A stretch of 64,000 nucleotides of DNA from Tessaracoccus palaemonis. GTDB lineage: Bacteria; Actinomycetota; Actinomycetes; Propionibacteriales; Propionibacteriaceae. The DNA lies in the NCBI RefSeq assembly GCF_019316905.1, contig NZ_CP079216.1, forward strand, positions 1,860,001-1,924,000. Direction: 5' to 3'. The notes under the pieces are model-generated. The model was not told the DNA's origin. It ran no database searches and worked only from the letters and a program-made list of their open reading frames with translations. A program made the position numbers and the translations under genes. Shown piece after piece: positions 19,914-30,035 of this stretch; position 1 is the first letter of the stretch; each line of letters begins with the position of its first letter.

Positions 19914-22900
19914 GTGAGTCCTCCCAGACGTCGACCGGGGAGACGGGCGTGGCCGCCCCCAGCCGGAACCCGTCCCCTGCCCTGGCCGCCTGCTTGTGGG
20001 CGGTGGCGATCATCAACTTGATGCGGTTGAGCTGGTTGGTCTCGGAGGCACCGGGGTCGTAGTCGACGCTCACCACGTTGGCCTGAGGGTGCTGACGCCT
20101 CAGCTCCGCGAACATGCCGCGGCCGACGACGTGGTTCGGCAGGCAGGCGAACGGCTGCGCGCAGATGATGTTGGGGGCACCGAGCTCGATCAGCTCGACC
20201 ATCTCGGCGGTCAGCAGCCAGCCCTCGCCGGCCAGGGTGCCGAGCGAGATGATGCCGTCGGCCTTGCCCGCCAGCTCCTTCATCGTCGCCGGCACGTCGA
20301 ACTTGCCACCGGTGGCGGCCAGCGCGCGCCGGACCGGGTCCTGGTAGCGCTCCACGAGCCACGTCGCCATCGCCTTGAGGTGTCGCGAGCTGCCTCCGAC
20401 GCCGAGCGTCTCGTAGCGGTGCCTCGACGAGTACATCCCCATCAGGAAGAACGGCAGCATGCCAGGCAGCACGGCCTCGCACCCTTCATCCTCGACGACG
20501 TCGACCACGTGGTTGTTCGCGTCCGGGTGGAACTTCACCAGGATCTCGCCGACGATGCCGACGCGTGGTCGCCGCGGGCCGTCCGCCAGCGGGAGCGCAT
20601 CGAACTCGCCCACGATCAGCCGGACCAGCTTCGAGTAGCCGACGCTCCGCCCGAGCGTCGCGCTGCGGCCGGAGAACTGCAGCCACTCCTGGCAGATCAG
20701 GTCCCAGCGTCCGTAGAGCTCCTTCGCGCTGCCCTGCCGCGCCTCGTACGGGCGCACGCGCAGCAGCAGTGACTGCAGCAGGTCGCCGAGTACCAGCGCC
20801 TGCAGGAGGGGGTGGATCATCGACGGGCTCAGCGTGAACCCCGGGCTCTCCTCGAGGCCCTGCACGCTGACGGCAAGCACGGGGATCTGCGGGTATCCCG
20901 CGTCCGCCAGAGCCTTGCGCAGCAGCCCGACGTAGTTGGTGGCGCGGCACATGCCGCCGGTCTGCGTGATGATCACCGACGAGCGCTCAGGATCCGCCTC
21001 GCCGGAGCGGATCTTGTTCACAAGCTGCCCGACGACCATGATCGCCGGGAAGCAGGCGTCGTTGTTGACGAACTTCAGGCCGACCTCGACGTCCTCGGTG
21101 CTCGCATGCTCGAGCAGCTCGACGTTGATGCCCACCTTCCTCAGCACCGGCACGATGAGCCGGAAGTGGGTCGGGGCCATCTGCGGGGCGTAGACGGTGT
21201 GCGTGCGGCGGGCCTCAAGGGTGAACAGCGGCGGGGTGCGGTCGATGTCGTAGGTCTCCACGGTCTCGGACCCGCGCCGCTCGGCGGCGGCCGCCTTCAT
21301 CGACCGCAGCCGGATGGTGGCGGCGCCGAGGTTCGAGACCTCGTCGATCTTCAGCAGCGTGTAGAGGTCGTCGGAGCGCTCGAGGATCTCCGCCACCTGG
21401 TCGGTGGTGATCGCGTCCACGCCGCAGCCGAACGAGTTGAGCTGCACCAGGTGCAGGTCCGGCCGGGTGGCGACGCGGGCGGCGGCCTCGTAGAGGCGGG
21501 TGTGGTAGGCCCACTGGTCCAGCACGCGCAGCGGGCGCTCCAGCTCGCTCGCGGCGGGGTCGAGGATCGAGTCCTCGGTGAGCACGCCCATGCCGAGACC
21601 GTTGATGAGCGACGGGATGCCGTGGTTGACCTCGGGATCGACGTGGTAGGGGCGGCCGGCGAGCACGATGCCCTTCAGGCCACGCTCCGCGAGGTACTGG
21701 AGCGCCCGGCGGCCCTCGGCGCGCACGTCGGCCTTGGCCGCCGCGTCCTCGGCGAAGCCCGCCTCGACGGCGGCGGTTGCCTCCTCCAGCGTCACGTTCC
21801 AGTCGGCGAAGACCTCCACGAGCCGGGTGGCCAGCTTGGCGGGGTCGTCGAGGCTCAGCATCGGGGCGAGATAGCGCACGTCCTCCTCCCGCAGCCGGGC
21901 CACGTTCTTGCCGAGCACCTGCGGGTAGAAGGCGACGACGGGGCAGTTGAAGTGGTTGTCCGCGCCGTCGACCTCCTTGGCCTCGATCGGCACGCAGGGC
22001 AGGAAGATGGTGTCGACGCCCTTGTCCAGCAGCGATTCAACGTGCCCGTGCGCGAGCTTGGCGGGGTAGCAGATGTTCTCGGAGACGATGGAGTCCATGC
22101 CGCGCTCGAACAGCTCATGGTTGGACCGGCCCGAGATCATCACGCGGAAACCGAGCTTCGTGAGCACCGTGAACCACAAGGGGTAGTTCTCGTACATGTT
22201 CAGCACACGGGGGATGCCGATGTCGCCGCGCGTGGCCTTCTCCGCCGTGAGCCGCCGGTAGCCGAACAGCCGTCGGTACTTGTAGTCGTACAGGTTGGGC
22301 AGCTCGGACTTCGGTGGCACCTTCTCGGTGCTGACGCCGCGCTCGCAGCGGTTGCCCGACACGTGGCGCGTGCCGTCGGAGAACCGGGAGATGGTGAGCT
22401 GGCAGTGATTCTGGCACAGCCGGCAGACGTCCATGGACGTGTCGACCCGCAGCGCGTCGAGCTCGTCGAGGTCGAGGGCCTGCGAGCGCTCGCCCTGCCC
22501 CCAGTTCCGGCGGGCGGTCAGCGCCGCTCCGTACGCGCCCATCAGACCGGCGACGTCGGGCCGGACGACCTCGACCCCGGTGAGCAGCTCGAAGGAGCGC
22601 AGCACCGCGTCGTTGAGGAACGTGCCGCCCTGCACCACGACGCGCTCCCCCAGCTGGGAGGCGTCCTTCAGCTTGATGACCTTGTAGAGGGTGTTGCGGA
22701 TGACGGAGTAGGACAGGCCCGCGGCGATGTCGGCGGGCGATGCGCCCTCGCGCTGGGCCTGCTTGACCGAGCTGTTCATGAAGACGGTGCAGCGGGTGCC
22801 GAGGTCGACGGGGGCCGTGGAGGTCAGCGCCTGCGCGGCGAAGCTCTGGATGTCGGTGCCGAGCGTCGCGGCGAAGGTCTGCAGGAAGGACCCGCAGCCC

Positions 22901-24231
22901 GACGAACAGGCCTCGTTGACGGCGATGGAGTCGACGGCTCCCCGGCGGATCCGCAGGTACTTCATGTCCTGGCCGCCGATGTCGATCACCGAGGTGACGC
23001 CGGGCGCGAGGTGCTCGGCGGCCCGGTAGTGCGCCATCGTCTCGATCTCGCCGTCGTCCAGCCGGAGCGCGGCCCTGACCAGGCCCTCCCCGTAGCCGGT
23101 GACGCAGGCGCGGGCCAGGTAGGCGGACTCGGGAAGCGCCTCCCAGACGGTGCGCAGGATCGCCGAGGCGACGGAGACCGGGTCGTTGCTGCCCTGGTAG
23201 TGCGTGAACAGCAGCTCTCCGTCGGCGGTGGTCACGACGGCCTTGACCGTCGTGGACCCGGCGTCGATGCCGAGGAAGACCGGCCCGCTCGCCTCGGACA
23301 GCTCCCGGCGCGGGACAGTGGCGCGGGCGTGGCGTGTCAGGAACTCCGCGCGCTCCTGGTCGTCGAGGAACAGGGGCCGCAGCCTCGTGGTCGCCAGGGG
23401 GATCAGCGTGCGCTGACGCAGCCCGTCCGCAAGGTCGGTGAGACGGTGGCGCGGTGTCTCGGCCTGCTGACCCGCCACCAGTGCGGCCCCGATGGCGACG
23501 TAGAGGTGGGCGTCCGCCGGGGTGGTGAACGACGTGACGTGATCGCCGAGCGCGCGCTCGTAGGCCGCGCGGAGCTGGGGCAGGAAGTGCAGTGGCCCGC
23601 CGAGGAACACGAGGTTGCCGCGGATGGGGTTGCCACAGGCCAGGCCGGCGATGGTCTGGGTCGCGACGGCCTGGAAGACCGAGGCCGCCAGGTCCGTGTG
23701 CGGGGCGCCCTGGTTCAGCAGCGGCTGCAGGTCGGACTTGGCGAACACCCCGCACCGCGAAGCGATCGGGTAGAGGTTCTGGTAGCGGGACGCGAGCTCG
23801 TCGAGGCCGCCGGCGTCGGTGTGCAGCAGCGTCGCCATCTGGTCGATGAAGGCGCCGGTACCACCGGCGCAGGTGCCGTTCATGCGCTGCTCGACGACGG
23901 GGTGGAGGTAGGTGATCTTCGCGTCCTCGCCGCCGAGCTCGATCACGACATCCGCGGTCGGGTTGAACCTCTCGATGGCCTCGGTCGAGGCGATGACCTC
24001 CTGGACGAAGCCGACGCCCATCAGGTCGGCGACGCCGAGACCCGCAGATCCGGTGACGTGGCAGCGGAACTCCCGCCCCGGCAGGGCCTCGTCGATGTCG
24101 TGGAGGAGGTCGCGCAGCGCCCCGCGGGCGTCGGCGTTGTGGCGCCGGTAGGCGCTGAACACGAGACGCTCTCCGTCCATGACAGCGGCCTTGACCGTCG
24201 TGGACCCGATATCGAGACCAAGGTCGCTCAT
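19903..24231 (-). CDS. Giant 2-hydroxyacyl-CoA dehydratase activase/dehydratase fusion
   Basis: Protein of 1,442 residues joining two BadF/HgdC-type ASKHA ATPase domains to a DUF2229 and HgdB-like part. Domain 1 begins DIGSTTVKAAV and has CAGGTGAFIDQMA. Domain 2 (from about 320) has DAGSTTVKAVV and the iron-sulfur motif EACSSGCGSFLQTFA. A Cys-rich linker, CRLCQNHCQL, follows near 610. Then come YPLWFTVLTKLGF, NNDACFPAIMVVGQ, TQTGGMCRATNY and CAQPFACLPNHVVG, resembling dehydratase subunits. In split systems the activase drives electrons into the dehydratase with ATP; the substrate of the fused form is unknown. ATG at 24231 has GGAGGGG upstream. Confidence 0.88.
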   Translation of the reverse strand: MSDLGLDIGSTTVKAAVMDGERLVFSAYRRHNADARGALRDLLHDIDEALPGREFRCHVTGSAGLGVADLMGVGFVQEVIASTEAIERFNPTADVVIELGGEDAKITYLHPVVEQRMNGTCAGGTGAFIDQMATLLHTDAGGLDELASRYQNLYPIASRCGVFAKSDLQPLLNQGAPHTDLAASVFQAVATQTIAGLACGNPIRGNLVFLGGPLHFLPQLRAAYERALGDHVTSFTTPADAHLYVAIGAALVAGQQAETPRHRLTDLADGLRQRTLIPLATTRLRPLFLDDQERAEFLTRHARATVPRRELSEASGPVFLGIDAGSTTVKAVVTTADGELLFTHYQGSNDPVSVASAILRTVWEALPESAYLARACVTGYGEGLVRAALRLDDGEIETMAHYRAAEHLAPGVTSVIDIGGQDMKYLRIRRGAVDSIAVNEACSSGCGSFLQTFAATLGTDIQSFAAQALTSTAPVDLGTRCTVFMNSSVKQAQREGASPADIAAGLSYSVIRNTLYKVIKLKDASQLGERVVVQGGTFLNDAVLRSFELLTGVEVVRPDVAGLMGAYGAALTARRNWGQGERSQALDLDELDALRVDTSMDVCRLCQNHCQLTISRFSDGTRHVSGNRCERGVSTEKVPPKSELPNLYDYKYRRLFGYRRLTAEKATRGDIGIPRVLNMYENYPLWFTVLTKLGFRVMISGRSNHELFERGMDSIVSENICYPAKLAHGHVESLLDKGVDTIFLPCVPIEAKEVDGADNHFNCPVVAFYPQVLGKNVARLREEDVRYLAPMLSLDDPAKLATRLVEVFADWNVTLEEATAAVEAGFAEDAAAKADVRAEGRRALQYLAERGLKGIVLAGRPYHVDPEVNHGIPSLINGLGMGVLTEDSILDPAASELERPLRVLDQWAYHTRLYEAAARVATRPDLHLVQLNSFGCGVDAITTDQVAEILERSDDLYTLLKIDEVSNLGAATIRLRSMKAAAAERRGSETVETYDIDRTPPLFTLEARRTHTVYAPQMAPTHFRLIVPVLRKVGINVELLEHASTEDVEVGLKFVNNDACFPAIMVVGQLVNKIRSGEADPERSSVIITQTGGMCRATNYVGLLRKALADAGYPQIPVLAVSVQGLEESPGFTLSPSMIHPLLQALVLGDLLQSLLLRVRPYEARQGSAKELYGRWDLICQEWLQFSGRSATLGRSVGYSKLVRLIVGEFDALPLADGPRRPRVGIVGEILVKFHPDANNHVVDVVEDEGCEAVLPGMLPFFLMGMYSSRHRYETLGVGGSSRHLKAMATWLVERYQDPVRRALAATGGKFDVPATMKELAGKADGIISLGTLAGEGWLLTAEMVELIELGAPNIICAQPFACLPNHVVGRGMFAELRRQHPQANVVSVDYDPGASETNQLNRIKLMIATAHKQAARAGDGFRLGAATPVSPVDVWEDSLTR

Positions 24232-24274
24232 ACACCCCTCCAAGCAAAACACTCGTTCTGTTTAGTGCAAGACT

Positions 24275-24289
24275 ACTACGAAGCGTAGT
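24275..24289. promoter_or_regulatory. Inverted repeat upstream of the giant activase gene
   Basis: ACTACG, AAG, CGTAGT: a short perfect palindrome about 45 bases before the gene start in a 74-base, relatively AT-rich gap shared with the comEC 3' end. It could be an operator for the nearby TetR protein. A second imperfect CACT...AGTG pair lies at 24250-24267. Confidence 0.4.
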
Positions 24290-24305
24290 GAATCAGACCG
24301 GCGGA

Positions 24306-26618
24306 CTACCCCCGGGGGGAGCGCGCGGCCCGCACGACGAGTTGAGCCTCATCCAGGGCGACAGCGACGGAGCCCTGCTCGTCGGTGCGCGCGACCGTCA
24401 TGCCGAGCCGGGTGCTGAGCTCGAGGGCCGCCTCGGCCGGGTGGCCGTAGTCGTTGTCGCGGCCGGCGCTGGCCACGGCCAGACTGGCTCCCGTGGCCGC
24501 GAAGAACCGGGGCTCCTGGCGCGCCGACCCGTGATAGGGAAGCTTGAGGACGCTGGCCGACAGGCTGATCCCCAGTCGCGCCGCACCGCGCAGCGCCGCC
24601 GCCTGGCCAGCGGGCTCCGCATCGCCGGGCAGCACCACCCTCAGCCCGCCGGACTCCGCCACGGCGACGACCGACGCGTCGTTCTCCGCGCTCCCCTCTC
24701 CCTCTCCCGCGACCCCGGGCCCGGGTGGGGCCTGCCCGGTGGAGACGGTCGTCCAGGTGACATCGCCCACGACGATCGACTCGCCCGGAGCGGTGGAGCG
24801 CACGGTGGCCCCGACCGGACCGGCCGCGGCGCTCAGCCAGGCGGGCACGGCACCGCCGCGCACGAGGACAAGCCCCGGCCTGTAGCGCGCGATGATCTCC
24901 GTCGCGCCGCCGACGTGGTCGGCGTGATAGTGCGTCAGCACGAGCAGAGGAACCGCGTCGATCCCTGCCGCGTCCAGGCACGTCAGCGCAGGCGCGGGCT
25001 CCGGCCCGGCGTCGATCACCACCGCCGCCCGGGGCCCGGCCCTGATGAGGGTTGCGTCTCCCTGCCCGACATCGCAGAACACCGCGTTCCACTCCCCTGG
25101 CCAGCCGAGCGGCACCGGTCGGATGAGGCAGGCGGACACGAGGAGCGCCGCGAATGCCGCCCCGCCCCACGGGCTCCGCAGGGCGACCACCAGCAGGCTA
25201 CCCAGCGCGGCGGAGCCCAGAGCCACGAGCACCAGTCCCGACGTCGTCGCCGGCCATTCCCAGGAGGCACTCGGCAGCGATGCGCCGCCTCCGGCCAGCC
25301 ACAGGATCGGCTGGGCACACCACCCGGCAAGCCAGGCCGGCAGCACCGCGGGCACCCCCAGCGGACTCAGGAAGGCCGCCACGAAGCCCAGCACGGTGGT
25401 CGGTCCGACGAACGGGCCGGCCAGGACGTTGGCGAGCACACCGACGACGGAGACGTGGTCGCTGATCGCCGTCACGATCGGCTGCGTGGCCAGCTGGGCC
25501 GCGATGGGCACTGCCAGCGACTCCGCGAGCCAGACGGGAAGCCAACGCGCCAGGGAGGACCGCAGGAGGGGACCGAGCAGCACGATCCCCGCGCAGGCGA
25601 GCACGGACAGCGCGAACGCCGCCGACGACGCCAGCCAGGGGTCGAGCCACAGCAGGACGCAGACGGCGAGGCTCAGGGCCCGCAGGCTGCGTCGGCCCCG
25701 CCCCGCGCCGATCCCCGCCAGCGCGATCAGCCCCATCGCCGCGGCCCGAAGCACCGACGGCTCGCTGCCGCACAGCACGATGAAAGCGGCCACGCCGACT
25801 GCGGCGAGCCCCCGTAGTCCCCAGCCGCGCACTCCGCAGACCCTGGCCGCAGCCAGGAGCGCCCCCAGCATCAGGGAGAGGTTCGCTCCGGAGACGGCCA
25901 TGAGGTGCGTCAGCCCCGTGGACCGGAAGTCCTCCCTCAGGCCCTCGCCCACCGCCCTCGTGTCGCCGACCACCAGCGAGGGGACGATGGCGGCCTGGTC
26001 GGGCGGAGAGTGCGCCATCGCGGCGCGTAACCCCTCCCGCAGGGTGGCCGCCCAGGCGTCCGCTGGCCCCGGCGCTGCCACCTCCTGCGGAGCCGACCGG
26101 AGGCTCACGACGGCCGCCTCGCGATCGGACAGCTCCGTGGCACCGAGCCGCGCGACCGCGCGGTACCGGCCGCCCACGCGGAGCGCGAGCAGATCATCCG
26201 CCCGCTCCCCCGACCCGAGGAGCACCACCGGCACGGACGCGCCGACCTCCACTCCACGCGCCTGCACGCGTACGAGATCCGCGTCGACCGCCACGGCCCT
26301 GGCTCCCTGATGCGGGAGTGCCCGCACCACGAACTCCACCGTGCCGATCCGCCCGTCCGCCGCGAGGTCGGCCACGGGCGACCCGTGGCGCTGCCAGGAA
26401 AGCGCCCCCGCGGCCAGCGATGAACAGGTGAGCACCAGCAGGCACACCGCCAGCCACCATCGCCCCGCCCGCGCCGCCACGACCATCGCGAGCACCACCG
26501 CCGCGGTCAGCGGAAGCAGCACCCGGGGCTCGGGGCGCCAGCCGGAGACACCGACCCAGGCGCCGACCCATGTCACGGCCGCCACCGGCACCAGCCTCAG
26601 GTCATGCGTGGCGCTCAT
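24306..26618 (-). CDS. comEC: ComEC/Rec2 family competence protein
   Basis: Membrane channel that passes single-stranded DNA into the cell, 770 residues. Order: several N-terminal membrane helices; a competence domain with HLMAVSGANLSLMLGALLAAARV; more helices; and a C-terminal metallo-beta-lactamase-like domain with VFCDVGQGDATLIRAG and LTHYHADHVGGATE. The start ATG at 26618 overlaps the comEA stop as ATGA. ComEC is conserved in many actinobacteria not known to be transformable. In this cluster it normally precedes holA, but here other genes intervene. Confidence 0.93.
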   Translation of the reverse strand: MSATHDLRLVPVAAVTWVGAWVGVSGWRPEPRVLLPLTAAVVLAMVVAARAGRWWLAVCLLVLTCSSLAAGALSWQRHGSPVADLAADGRIGTVEFVVRALPHQGARAVAVDADLVRVQARGVEVGASVPVVLLGSGERADDLLALRVGGRYRAVARLGATELSDREAAVVSLRSAPQEVAAPGPADAWAATLREGLRAAMAHSPPDQAAIVPSLVVGDTRAVGEGLREDFRSTGLTHLMAVSGANLSLMLGALLAAARVCGVRGWGLRGLAAVGVAAFIVLCGSEPSVLRAAAMGLIALAGIGAGRGRRSLRALSLAVCVLLWLDPWLASSAAFALSVLACAGIVLLGPLLRSSLARWLPVWLAESLAVPIAAQLATQPIVTAISDHVSVVGVLANVLAGPFVGPTTVLGFVAAFLSPLGVPAVLPAWLAGWCAQPILWLAGGGASLPSASWEWPATTSGLVLVALGSAALGSLLVVALRSPWGGAAFAALLVSACLIRPVPLGWPGEWNAVFCDVGQGDATLIRAGPRAAVVIDAGPEPAPALTCLDAAGIDAVPLLVLTHYHADHVGGATEIIARYRPGLVLVRGGAVPAWLSAAAGPVGATVRSTAPGESIVVGDVTWTTVSTGQAPPGPGVAGEGEGSAENDASVVAVAESGGLRVVLPGDAEPAGQAAALRGAARLGISLSASVLKLPYHGSARQEPRFFAATGASLAVASAGRDNDYGHPAEAALELSTRLGMTVARTDEQGSVAVALDEAQLVVRAARSPRG

Positions 26619-27373
26619 ATCGTCACGAGTTCCCTGAGCTGCTCGTACGTCTTCGGCCCGATGCCACTGACCTCCTGCAGATCGTCGACGGCGCTGAACG
26701 GGCCGCTCTCCGCGCGCCACGCGACGATCGCCGCGGCGGTGACCGGCCCTACCCCCGGCAGCTCCTCGAGCTGCTCGGCTGTGGCGGTGTTGAGGTTCAC
26801 CAGCAGACCCTGGGTGGCGGTGGCCTCGCCCACGATCTCCCCCGCGGGGCTCTGGCTGCTCCCCACGACGATCTGCATGCCGTCCGCGAGCTGCGCCGCC
26901 AGGTTGAGCAACGCTGGATCGGCCTCCTTCGTCAGGCCTCCGGCGGACTCGATCGCGTCCTGCACGATCGCGCCGGGGCTGACGAGAACGACGCCGGGGC
27001 TGCGGACCTCTCCGGCCACGTGGACACGCAGCGGAGCCGACGAGGATGGCCCGTCTGTGGTGGAGACCGCTGCGGCCGGCGCTGCCGTGCTCACGACGAC
27101 AGGCTCCACAGGAACCACGGTGGCTGAGCTGCGACCGAGCGTCGCAAAGCTCACGCCGATGCCGATCAGTACGAGCAGCGCGACGACGGCGACGTGGCGC
27201 AACTGCACCCTGAACCGCGGGAGGAGGGGTGGCACGGGCGCTGAGGCAGGCGGCTGCGACGCCGGCGCGTCGTCGTCCACGACACCGCGCCGCGGGTCTC
27301 CCAGGCCGCGCCGCCCCGCCCCCAGGTATGCGAGCCGGGCACGGATGAGTTCCTCGTCGTCACTTCGTCCCAT
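26615..27373 (-). CDS. comEA: ComEA family DNA-binding protein
   Basis: Membrane-anchored DNA receptor of 252 residues. A cytoplasmic Pro-rich N-terminus is followed by one membrane helix (VAVVALLVLIGIGVSF, about 60-76), a SLBB domain (LRVHVAGEVRSPGVVLVSPG) and two C-terminal helix-hairpin-helix motifs (LNTATAEQLEELPGVGPVTA and LQEVSGIGPKTYEQL). It would capture double-stranded DNA outside the membrane and hand it to ComEC, with which it is translationally coupled. Confidence 0.93.
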   Translation of the reverse strand: MGRSDDEELIRARLAYLGAGRRGLGDPRRGVVDDDAPASQPPASAPVPPLLPRFRVQLRHVAVVALLVLIGIGVSFATLGRSSATVVPVEPVVVSTAAPAAAVSTTDGPSSSAPLRVHVAGEVRSPGVVLVSPGAIVQDAIESAGGLTKEADPALLNLAAQLADGMQIVVGSSQSPAGEIVGEATATQGLLVNLNTATAEQLEELPGVGPVTAAAIVAWRAESGPFSAVDDLQEVSGIGPKTYEQLRELVTI

Positions 27374-27453
27374 GCGACCGTGATGGTCATTCCCGCCCCC
27401 GGCGCGTCAGACTCCGCGCCAGCTGTGGAGAATTCGGTCGGCAGGACCGCAGG

Positions 27454-29922
27454 TCACCTTCCGGGCACGAGGCTCAGCATCTTCGGCAGGCGCGCGATGA
27501 CCTTGACGATCTCGCGGCCGGCCAGCGAACGCTGCACGCCCTCATCGGCCAGCGCCAGCTCGAGGGCCGCCTCCTCTGTCACGTCGGCGGGAACCTCCAG
27601 CTTGCCGCGGATCTTGCCCTGGATCTGCACAACCATCGTGACGGTGTCGTCCCGGGTCAGGGACTCGTCGTAGGCGGGCCATTCGCTGTTCGCGATCGAC
27701 GGCGGCAGGCCGAGCGCCTCCCACATCTCCTCCGCGACGTACGGGGCAACCAGGCTCAGCGACTGCGCGATGAACATCGTGGCCTCCCGCACGGCCGGAT
27801 CGGCTGGGCCGGCAGCCCCGTCGATCGCCTTGCGCGTCGCGTTGACGAGCTCCATGGTGCGCGCGATGGCCACGTTGAAGCGGCCGGACTCGATGAGCTG
27901 CGAGATCTCGCCGATCGCCTTGTGCGTCGCCTTGCGCAGCGCGGCGTCGCCGGCCGCGAAGTCCACGTCGGGAGCGGACGTCACCTCGGAGGCGATGCGG
28001 TAGGCGCGCTGCAGGAACTTCAGGCTGGAGGCCGGGGACATGTCGGCCCAGTCGATGTCGTCCTCCGGAGGGCCGGCGAACACGACGGTGAGGCGGACCG
28101 CGTCGACGCCGAACTCGTCGATCTGCGCGCCCAGGTCGACACCGTTGCCGAGCGACTTGCTCATCGCGCGGCCCTGGTTGATGACCTGGCCCTGGTTCAG
28201 CAGCTTGAGCATCGGCTCGTCGAAGTCGACCATGCCCATGTCGCGCAGCACCTTGGTGAAGAACCGCATGTACAGCAGGTGCAGGATCGCGTGCTCGACG
28301 CCACCGACGTACTGGGCGACGGGCATCCAGTTGCGGACTGCCTCCACGTCGAACGGGCCGTCGGCGAAGTGGGGCGAGCAGTAGCGGAAGAAGTACCACG
28401 AGGAGTCGACGAACGTGTCCATCGTGTCGGTGTCCCGCTTGGCCGGGCCGCCGCACCGGGGGCACGTCGTGGCGACCCAGTCCGTCGCCGCGGCCAGGGG
28501 CGAGATGCCCTTGGGAGCGAGGGCGGCGCCGCGCAGGTCGGGCAGCTTCACCGGCAACTGGTCGTCGGGGACGGCGACCTCGCCGCACTGCTCGCAGTGC
28601 ACGATCGGGATGGGGCAGCCCCAGAAGCGCTGGCGCGACAGCAGCCAGTCCCGCAGGCGGTACTGGATGGTGCCGGTGCCGGTGCCCTGCTCCTCCAGCT
28701 GGGCGATGATCGTCGACACGCCCGACTTCTTGTCGCTCAGGCCATCCAGCAGCCCGGAGTTCAGGTAGGCGCCGTCGCCGACCGTCGCGACGCCGGTGAC
28801 CGCGGGGTCGGTGCCGTCCACGTCGAGCACCGTGCGCACGGGCAGGTCGTATTTCAGGGCGAAGTCCAGGTCGCGCTGGTCGTGAGCGGGCACGGCCATG
28901 ATCGCGCCGGTGCCGTAGTCGGCCAGCACGTAGTCGGCCGCCCAGACGGGCACCTGCTCCCCGTTGACCGGGTTGGTGGCGCTCAGACCCAGCCAGACAC
29001 CGGTCTTCTCGTGCTCGGTCGACTGGCGTTCGATCTCGGTGGTCTTCTTCACCTGCTCCAGGTAGGCGTCGAAGGCGGGACGCTGGGCGGCGGTCACCAG
29101 CTGCTGCGCCAGCTCACTGTCGGGAGCGACGACCATGAAGGTGGCGCCGAAGAGCGTGTCCGGGCGGGTGGTGAACACGGTGACGGGCTCGTCGCGGCCC
29201 TCGATGGCGAACTGGACGTGCGCGCCCTCGGAGCGGCCGATCCAGTTGCGCTGCATGGCGAGGACGTGCTCGGGCCAGCCACCCTCCAGCTGCTGCATGT
29301 CGTCCAGCAGCTGCTGGGCGTAGTCGGTGGTCGTGAAGTACCACTGGTTCAGCTTGCGCTTGGTGACCTCGGTCCCGCACCGCTCACAGTGCCCCTGGAC
29401 GACCTGCTCGTTGGCGAGCACGGTCTGGTCCTTCGGGCACCAGTTGACGTAGGAGTCCTTGCGGTACGCCAGCCCGCGCTCGAAGAACCGCAGGAACAGC
29501 CACTGCGTCCAGCGGTAGTACTCCTCGTCGGAGGTGTGCAGCCGACGCGACCAGTCCAGGCTCAGACCGTAGCGCTTGAAAGAGCGCACCTGCGTCTCGA
29601 TGTTGGCGTAGGTCCACTCGGACGGGTGCGTATTGTGCTTGATCGCCGCGTTCTCGGCGGGCAGACCGAAGGAGTCCCAGCCGATCGGGTGCATGACGTC
29701 GAAACCCTTGAGGCGCAGGTAGCGCGAGACGACGTCGCCCATGGCGTACGCCTCGGCGTGCCCCATGTGGAGGTCGCCGGAGGGGTAGGGGAACATGTCG
29801 AGCACGTAGCGGCGCTCGCGACTACCGTCATCGAGCGGCTCGAAGGTGCGGTCGGCCTCCCAGAAGGCCTGCCACTTCTCCTGCGCCTGCACCTTGTCGT
29901 AGTGACCCGGTTCCTGGCTCAC
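27454..29922 (-). CDS. leuS: Leucyl-tRNA synthetase
   Basis: Class Ia synthetase of 822 residues that charges tRNA-Leu. The HIGH motif appears as HMGH at residues 52-55 within [13 protein letters not shown], and the KMSKS motif as [11 protein letters not shown] in the last third. The CP1 editing domain is visible ([14 protein letters not shown], then a conserved [13 protein letters not shown]). ATG start; GGAGATGAGCC just upstream is a fair ribosome site. It precedes comEA by 80 bases on the same strand. Confidence 0.97.
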   Translation of the reverse strand: MSQEPGHYDKVQAQEKWQAFWEADRTFEPLDDGSRERRYVLDMFPYPSGDLHMGHAEAYAMGDVVSRYLRLKGFDVMHPIGWDSFGLPAENAAIKHNTHPSEWTYANIETQVRSFKRYGLSLDWSRRLHTSDEEYYRWTQWLFLRFFERGLAYRKDSYVNWCPKDQTVLANEQVVQGHCERCGTEVTKRKLNQWYFTTTDYAQQLLDDMQQLEGGWPEHVLAMQRNWIGRSEGAHVQFAIEGRDEPVTVFTTRPDTLFGATFMVVAPDSELAQQLVTAAQRPAFDAYLEQVKKTTEIERQSTEHEKTGVWLGLSATNPVNGEQVPVWAADYVLADYGTGAIMAVPAHDQRDLDFALKYDLPVRTVLDVDGTDPAVTGVATVGDGAYLNSGLLDGLSDKKSGVSTIIAQLEEQGTGTGTIQYRLRDWLLSRQRFWGCPIPIVHCEQCGEVAVPDDQLPVKLPDLRGAALAPKGISPLAAATDWVATTCPRCGGPAKRDTDTMDTFVDSSWYFFRYCSPHFADGPFDVEAVRNWMPVAQYVGGVEHAILHLLYMRFFTKVLRDMGMVDFDEPMLKLLNQGQVINQGRAMSKSLGNGVDLGAQIDEFGVDAVRLTVVFAGPPEDDIDWADMSPASSLKFLQRAYRIASEVTSAPDVDFAAGDAALRKATHKAIGEISQLIESGRFNVAIARTMELVNATRKAIDGAAGPADPAVREATMFIAQSLSLVAPYVAEEMWEALGLPPSIANSEWPAYDESLTRDDTVTMVVQIQGKIRGKLEVPADVTEEAALELALADEGVQRSLAGREIVKVIARLPKMLSLVPGR

Positions 29923-29950
29923 GGCTCATCTCCTGCACGTTGAAATCGGC

Positions 29951-29987
29951 GCGCGGAAGACCTCCGCGCACTAAGGCGCCAAATATA
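29951..29987 (-). promoter_or_regulatory. leuS leader: possible -10 and small hairpin
   Basis: On the minus strand TATATT (29982-29987) is a -10-like sequence 60 bases before leuS, followed by a 7-bp hairpin GCGCGGA/TCCGCGC. I see no T-box or leader peptide. Weak assignment. Confidence 0.3.
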
Positions 29988-30035
29988 CCGCGCGGCGCCG
30001 CGGCGTCCCTAGTCGGAGAGCCGCGGGCCCACCCG

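Noticed and set aside
20812..24288. Plus-strand open frame of over 1,100 codons opposite the giant activase gene
   Set aside because: The opposite strand has clear conserved ATPase and iron-sulfur motifs; the plus frame is low-complexity and lacks any domain.
29923..30035. T-box or leader-peptide attenuator ahead of leuS
   Set aside because: No T-box consensus and no short Leu-rich reading frame were found.
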